Shown here: one piece after another, positions 62,293 through 64,000 of the stretch | How the letters are laid out: each line of letters starts with the position of its first letter | How positions within the stretch are numbered: the first letter of the stretch is position 1 | Assembly (NCBI GenBank): GCA_942492905.1 | Contig: OW818657.1 | Location: 248,001-312,000 of the forward strand | Source of the DNA: CAIZWU01 sp942492905 | Lineage (GTDB): Bacteria > Verrucomicrobiota > Verrucomicrobiia > Verrucomicrobiales > V1-33 | Length of the DNA: 64,000 nt | Direction: 5' to 3' | Position numbers and translations under genes: made by a program | Notes under the pieces: model-generated | What the model was told of the DNA's origin: nothing | The model's input: the letters and a program-made list of their open reading frames with translations, nothing else | Databases searched by the model: none

Positions 62293-64000
62293 CTACAACC
62301 GGCCCGCCAGGAGCTCGCGCTGGAAGATCAGCTCCTTGGGGAGGTTGTCGTAGAGGTTGAGGTAGAGTTCCCCCTGACTGATCAGCTCCTCGCGCCATTC
62401 GTTGGGATTGAAGGCCATGGCGGCGTCGAATTTTTCGCGGCTGAAGCCTTCGAGTCCCTTGGTGTTGAAGTCCTCGTAGTGGGGGACCCACCCGATATTC
62501 TGCTCATGGCCGGGGACGCGGCCCTGACAACGATTGAAGATCCATTCGAGGACGCGCATGTTGTCGCCGAAGCCGGGCCAGAGGAACTTCCCTTCGGCAT
62601 TTTTCCGGAACCAGTTCACATGGAAAATGCGGGGGAGGTGGGTGATGAGGCGGCGCATTTCGATCCAATGGCGGAAATAATGCCCCATGTTATAACCGCA
62701 GAAGGGCAGCATGGCCATGGGGTCGCGGCGCACCCGGCCCACGGCTCCCGCGGCCGCCGCGGTGGTCTCGCTGCCCATGGTGGCGCCCATGTAAACCCCG
62801 TGGACCCAATTGAAGGCCTGATAGACCAGCGGCATGGTGGTGGGCCGGCGGCCCCCGAAGATGATGGCGCTGATGGGCACGCCCGCCGGGTCGTCCCATT
62901 GCGGATCTATGCTGGGGCACTGGTGGGCGGGGGAGGTGAACCGGCTGTTGGGATGAGCCGCCGGAGTGCCCTGGTCGGGATGCCACGGCTGGCCCCGCCA
63001 ATCAGTCAGGTTGGCCGGAGGAGTTTCGGTGAGGCCTTCCCACCAGACGCAGCCGTCCCCGGTGACCGCCACATTGGTGAAGATGGTGTTTTTGGCCAGA
63101 GCGGCCATGGCATTCGGGTTGGATTGATAGGAAGTGCCCGGGGCTACCCCGAAGAAACCGGCCTCGGGATTGATGGCGAGCAGGCGGCCATCCGGGCCGG
63201 GCCACATCCAGGCGATGTCGTCCCCCACCACGGTGGCCTTCCAGCCTTCGTAACCAGCCGGCGGGATGATCATGGAGAGGTTGGTCTTGCCGCAGGCGCT
63301 GGGAAACGCTCCGGCGACAAAGCGTTTTTCCCCCTGCGGGCTTTGCAGGCCGAGGATGAACATGTGCTCCGCCATCCAGCCTTCATCGCGGGCCATCACG
63401 CTGGCGATGCGGAGCGCGAGACATTTTTTGCCCAGCAGGGCGTTGCCGCCATAACCGCTGCCGAAACTCCAGATGGAGCGTTCCTCGGGGAAGTGGACGA
63501 TGTATTTCTCGGGATTGCAGGGCCACGGCACGTCCGTCTCATCGGGAGCGAGCGGCGCCCCGACGCTGTGCAGGCAGGGCACAAAGGGGTGATCGGTGCC
63601 CAGTTGCTCCAGCACCGGAGAGCCGATGCGGGCCATGATGCGCATGCTCACCACCACGTAGGCGGAATCCGTGATTTCCACGCCGATGATGGACTTGGGC
63701 GAGCCGAGGGGGCCCATGGAGAAGGGAATCACATACATGGTGCGACCCGCCATGCAGCCGCTGAAAAGGCCGCGCAATTTGCCCTTCATGGTTTCGGGTT
63801 CGTGCCAATTGTTGGTCCGGCCCGCGTCGGAGGCGCGCTTGCTGCAGATGAAAGTTCGCTCCTCCACCCGGGCGACATCGGAGGGATCCGACAAGGCCAG
63901 AAAACACCCCGGATGCATTTCCGGATTCAATCGGCGGAAGGTGCCGGCTTTGATCAACTCCCCGCAGAGTTGGTCGTACTCCGCCTCCGAACCATCGCTC
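62293..64000 (-). CDS. pckG: Phosphoenolpyruvate carboxykinase (GTP), 5' end cut by window edge
   Basis: GTP-dependent enzyme converting oxaloacetate to phosphoenolpyruvate, at the start of gluconeogenesis. The visible 569 codons lack only the first ~30-40 residues. Signatures are the PEPCK-specific FSGCMAGRTMYVIPFSMGP, the nucleotide-binding FPSACGKTNLSMI with the GTP-type reactive Cys, VVGDDIAWMWP for the metal site, INPEAGFFGVAPGT and HWIEMRRLITHLP. The GTP form is marked by the ACGKTN loop. Frame is open to base 64000. It is upstream of the sigma-cupredoxin gene in the same direction. Confidence 0.95.
   Translation of the reverse strand, partial: SDGSEAEYDQLCGELIKAGTFRRLNPEMHPGCFLALSDPSDVARVEERTFICSKRASDAGRTNNWHEPETMKGKLRGLFSGCMAGRTMYVIPFSMGPLGSPKSIIGVEITDSAYVVVSMRIMARIGSPVLEQLGTDHPFVPCLHSVGAPLAPDETDVPWPCNPEKYIVHFPEERSIWSFGSGYGGNALLGKKCLALRIASVMARDEGWMAEHMFILGLQSPQGEKRFVAGAFPSACGKTNLSMIIPPAGYEGWKATVVGDDIAWMWPGPDGRLLAINPEAGFFGVAPGTSYQSNPNAMAALAKNTIFTNVAVTGDGCVWWEGLTETPPANLTDWRGQPWHPDQGTPAAHPNSRFTSPAHQCPSIDPQWDDPAGVPISAIIFGGRRPTTMPLVYQAFNWVHGVYMGATMGSETTAAAAGAVGRVRRDPMAMLPFCGYNMGHYFRHWIEMRRLITHLPRIFHVNWFRKNAEGKFLWPGFGDNMRVLEWIFNRCQGRVPGHEQNIGWVPHYEDFNTKGLEGFSREKFDAAMAFNPNEWREELISQGELYLNLYDNLPKELIFQRELLAGRL

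Noticed and set aside
1..64000. tRNA, rRNA, CRISPR arrays, riboswitches and intact transposons
   Set aside because: Looked for characteristic features (T-loop, repeated spacers, transposase with inverted ends, B12-type boxes); none were convincing by eye.

Overview
The window is a high-GC chromosomal segment of a Verrucomicrobia-type bacterium, probably near Verrucomicrobiaceae (Luteolibacter/Haloferula-like). This rests on gene content only: a cytochrome-type DUF1549/DUF1553 protein paired with a Tat-exported DUF1501 protein, an SHD1-domain protein, plastocyanin/azurin-type cupredoxins, Trp/Asp-Pro repeat proteins, GTP-type PEP carboxykinase, and many lineage-specific secreted or single-pass proteins. 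About 54 protein genes are called. I found no tRNA, rRNA, CRISPR array, intact insertion sequence or prophage.

Layout. 1-3.8 kb: a sugar-use locus (PfkB kinase cut by the window edge, sugar-porter MFS, divergent GntR/LacI-type regulator). 4-12.8 kb: mostly housekeeping (NagZ-like GH3, zinc-ribbon coiled-coil protein, DUF1295 membrane protein, OpgG, parvulin-like isomerase, PrmA, MurU-like nucleotidyltransferase) ending in an exported ClpP-like serine protease. 12.9-21.3 kb: Fic AMP-transferase with operator-like repeats, Tat-exported intradiol dioxygenase beside a decayed copy of its own 5' end, FHA membrane protein, SHD1 protein, GspF-like protein and an orphan DNA methyltransferase. 21.4-31.3 kb: core metabolism (lipoamide dehydrogenase, lipid kinase, ThyA-FolA, MetRS, NadC-BirA) plus a ZnuD-like TonB receptor with a palindrome in its promoter region.

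31.3-48.8 kb is accessory: a Trp/Asp-Pro solenoid, DedA-like and DUF2007-like membrane proteins, a cupin, a degenerate HNH-like protein, zincin, PdhB, cell-envelope coiled-coil proteins, a transposase remnant, short dispersed repeats bracketing a CAP-domain gene, an M90-family protein whose HExxH has become RExxR, an SH3 plus L,D-transpeptidase pair and an MTRFR-like release factor. 48.9-54.1 kb holds a frameshifted cytochrome-type DUF1549/DUF1553 gene, its DUF1501 partner and a lipoprotein. 54.2-64 kb has two convergent GT39-like paralogues, a large esterase, a sigma-cupredoxin fusion and PEP carboxykinase running off the edge.

The most striking item is the 638-residue protein at 60.3-62.2 kb: an ECF-type sigma factor joined through one predicted membrane helix to two tandem cupredoxin domains, each with a full His-Cys-His-Met copper-ligand set, made by an in-frame duplication with a 567-nt period. 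It reads as a one-protein transmembrane copper or redox sensor that could act directly on RNA polymerase; that function is inference. Function calls throughout come from motif recognition, not database searches.
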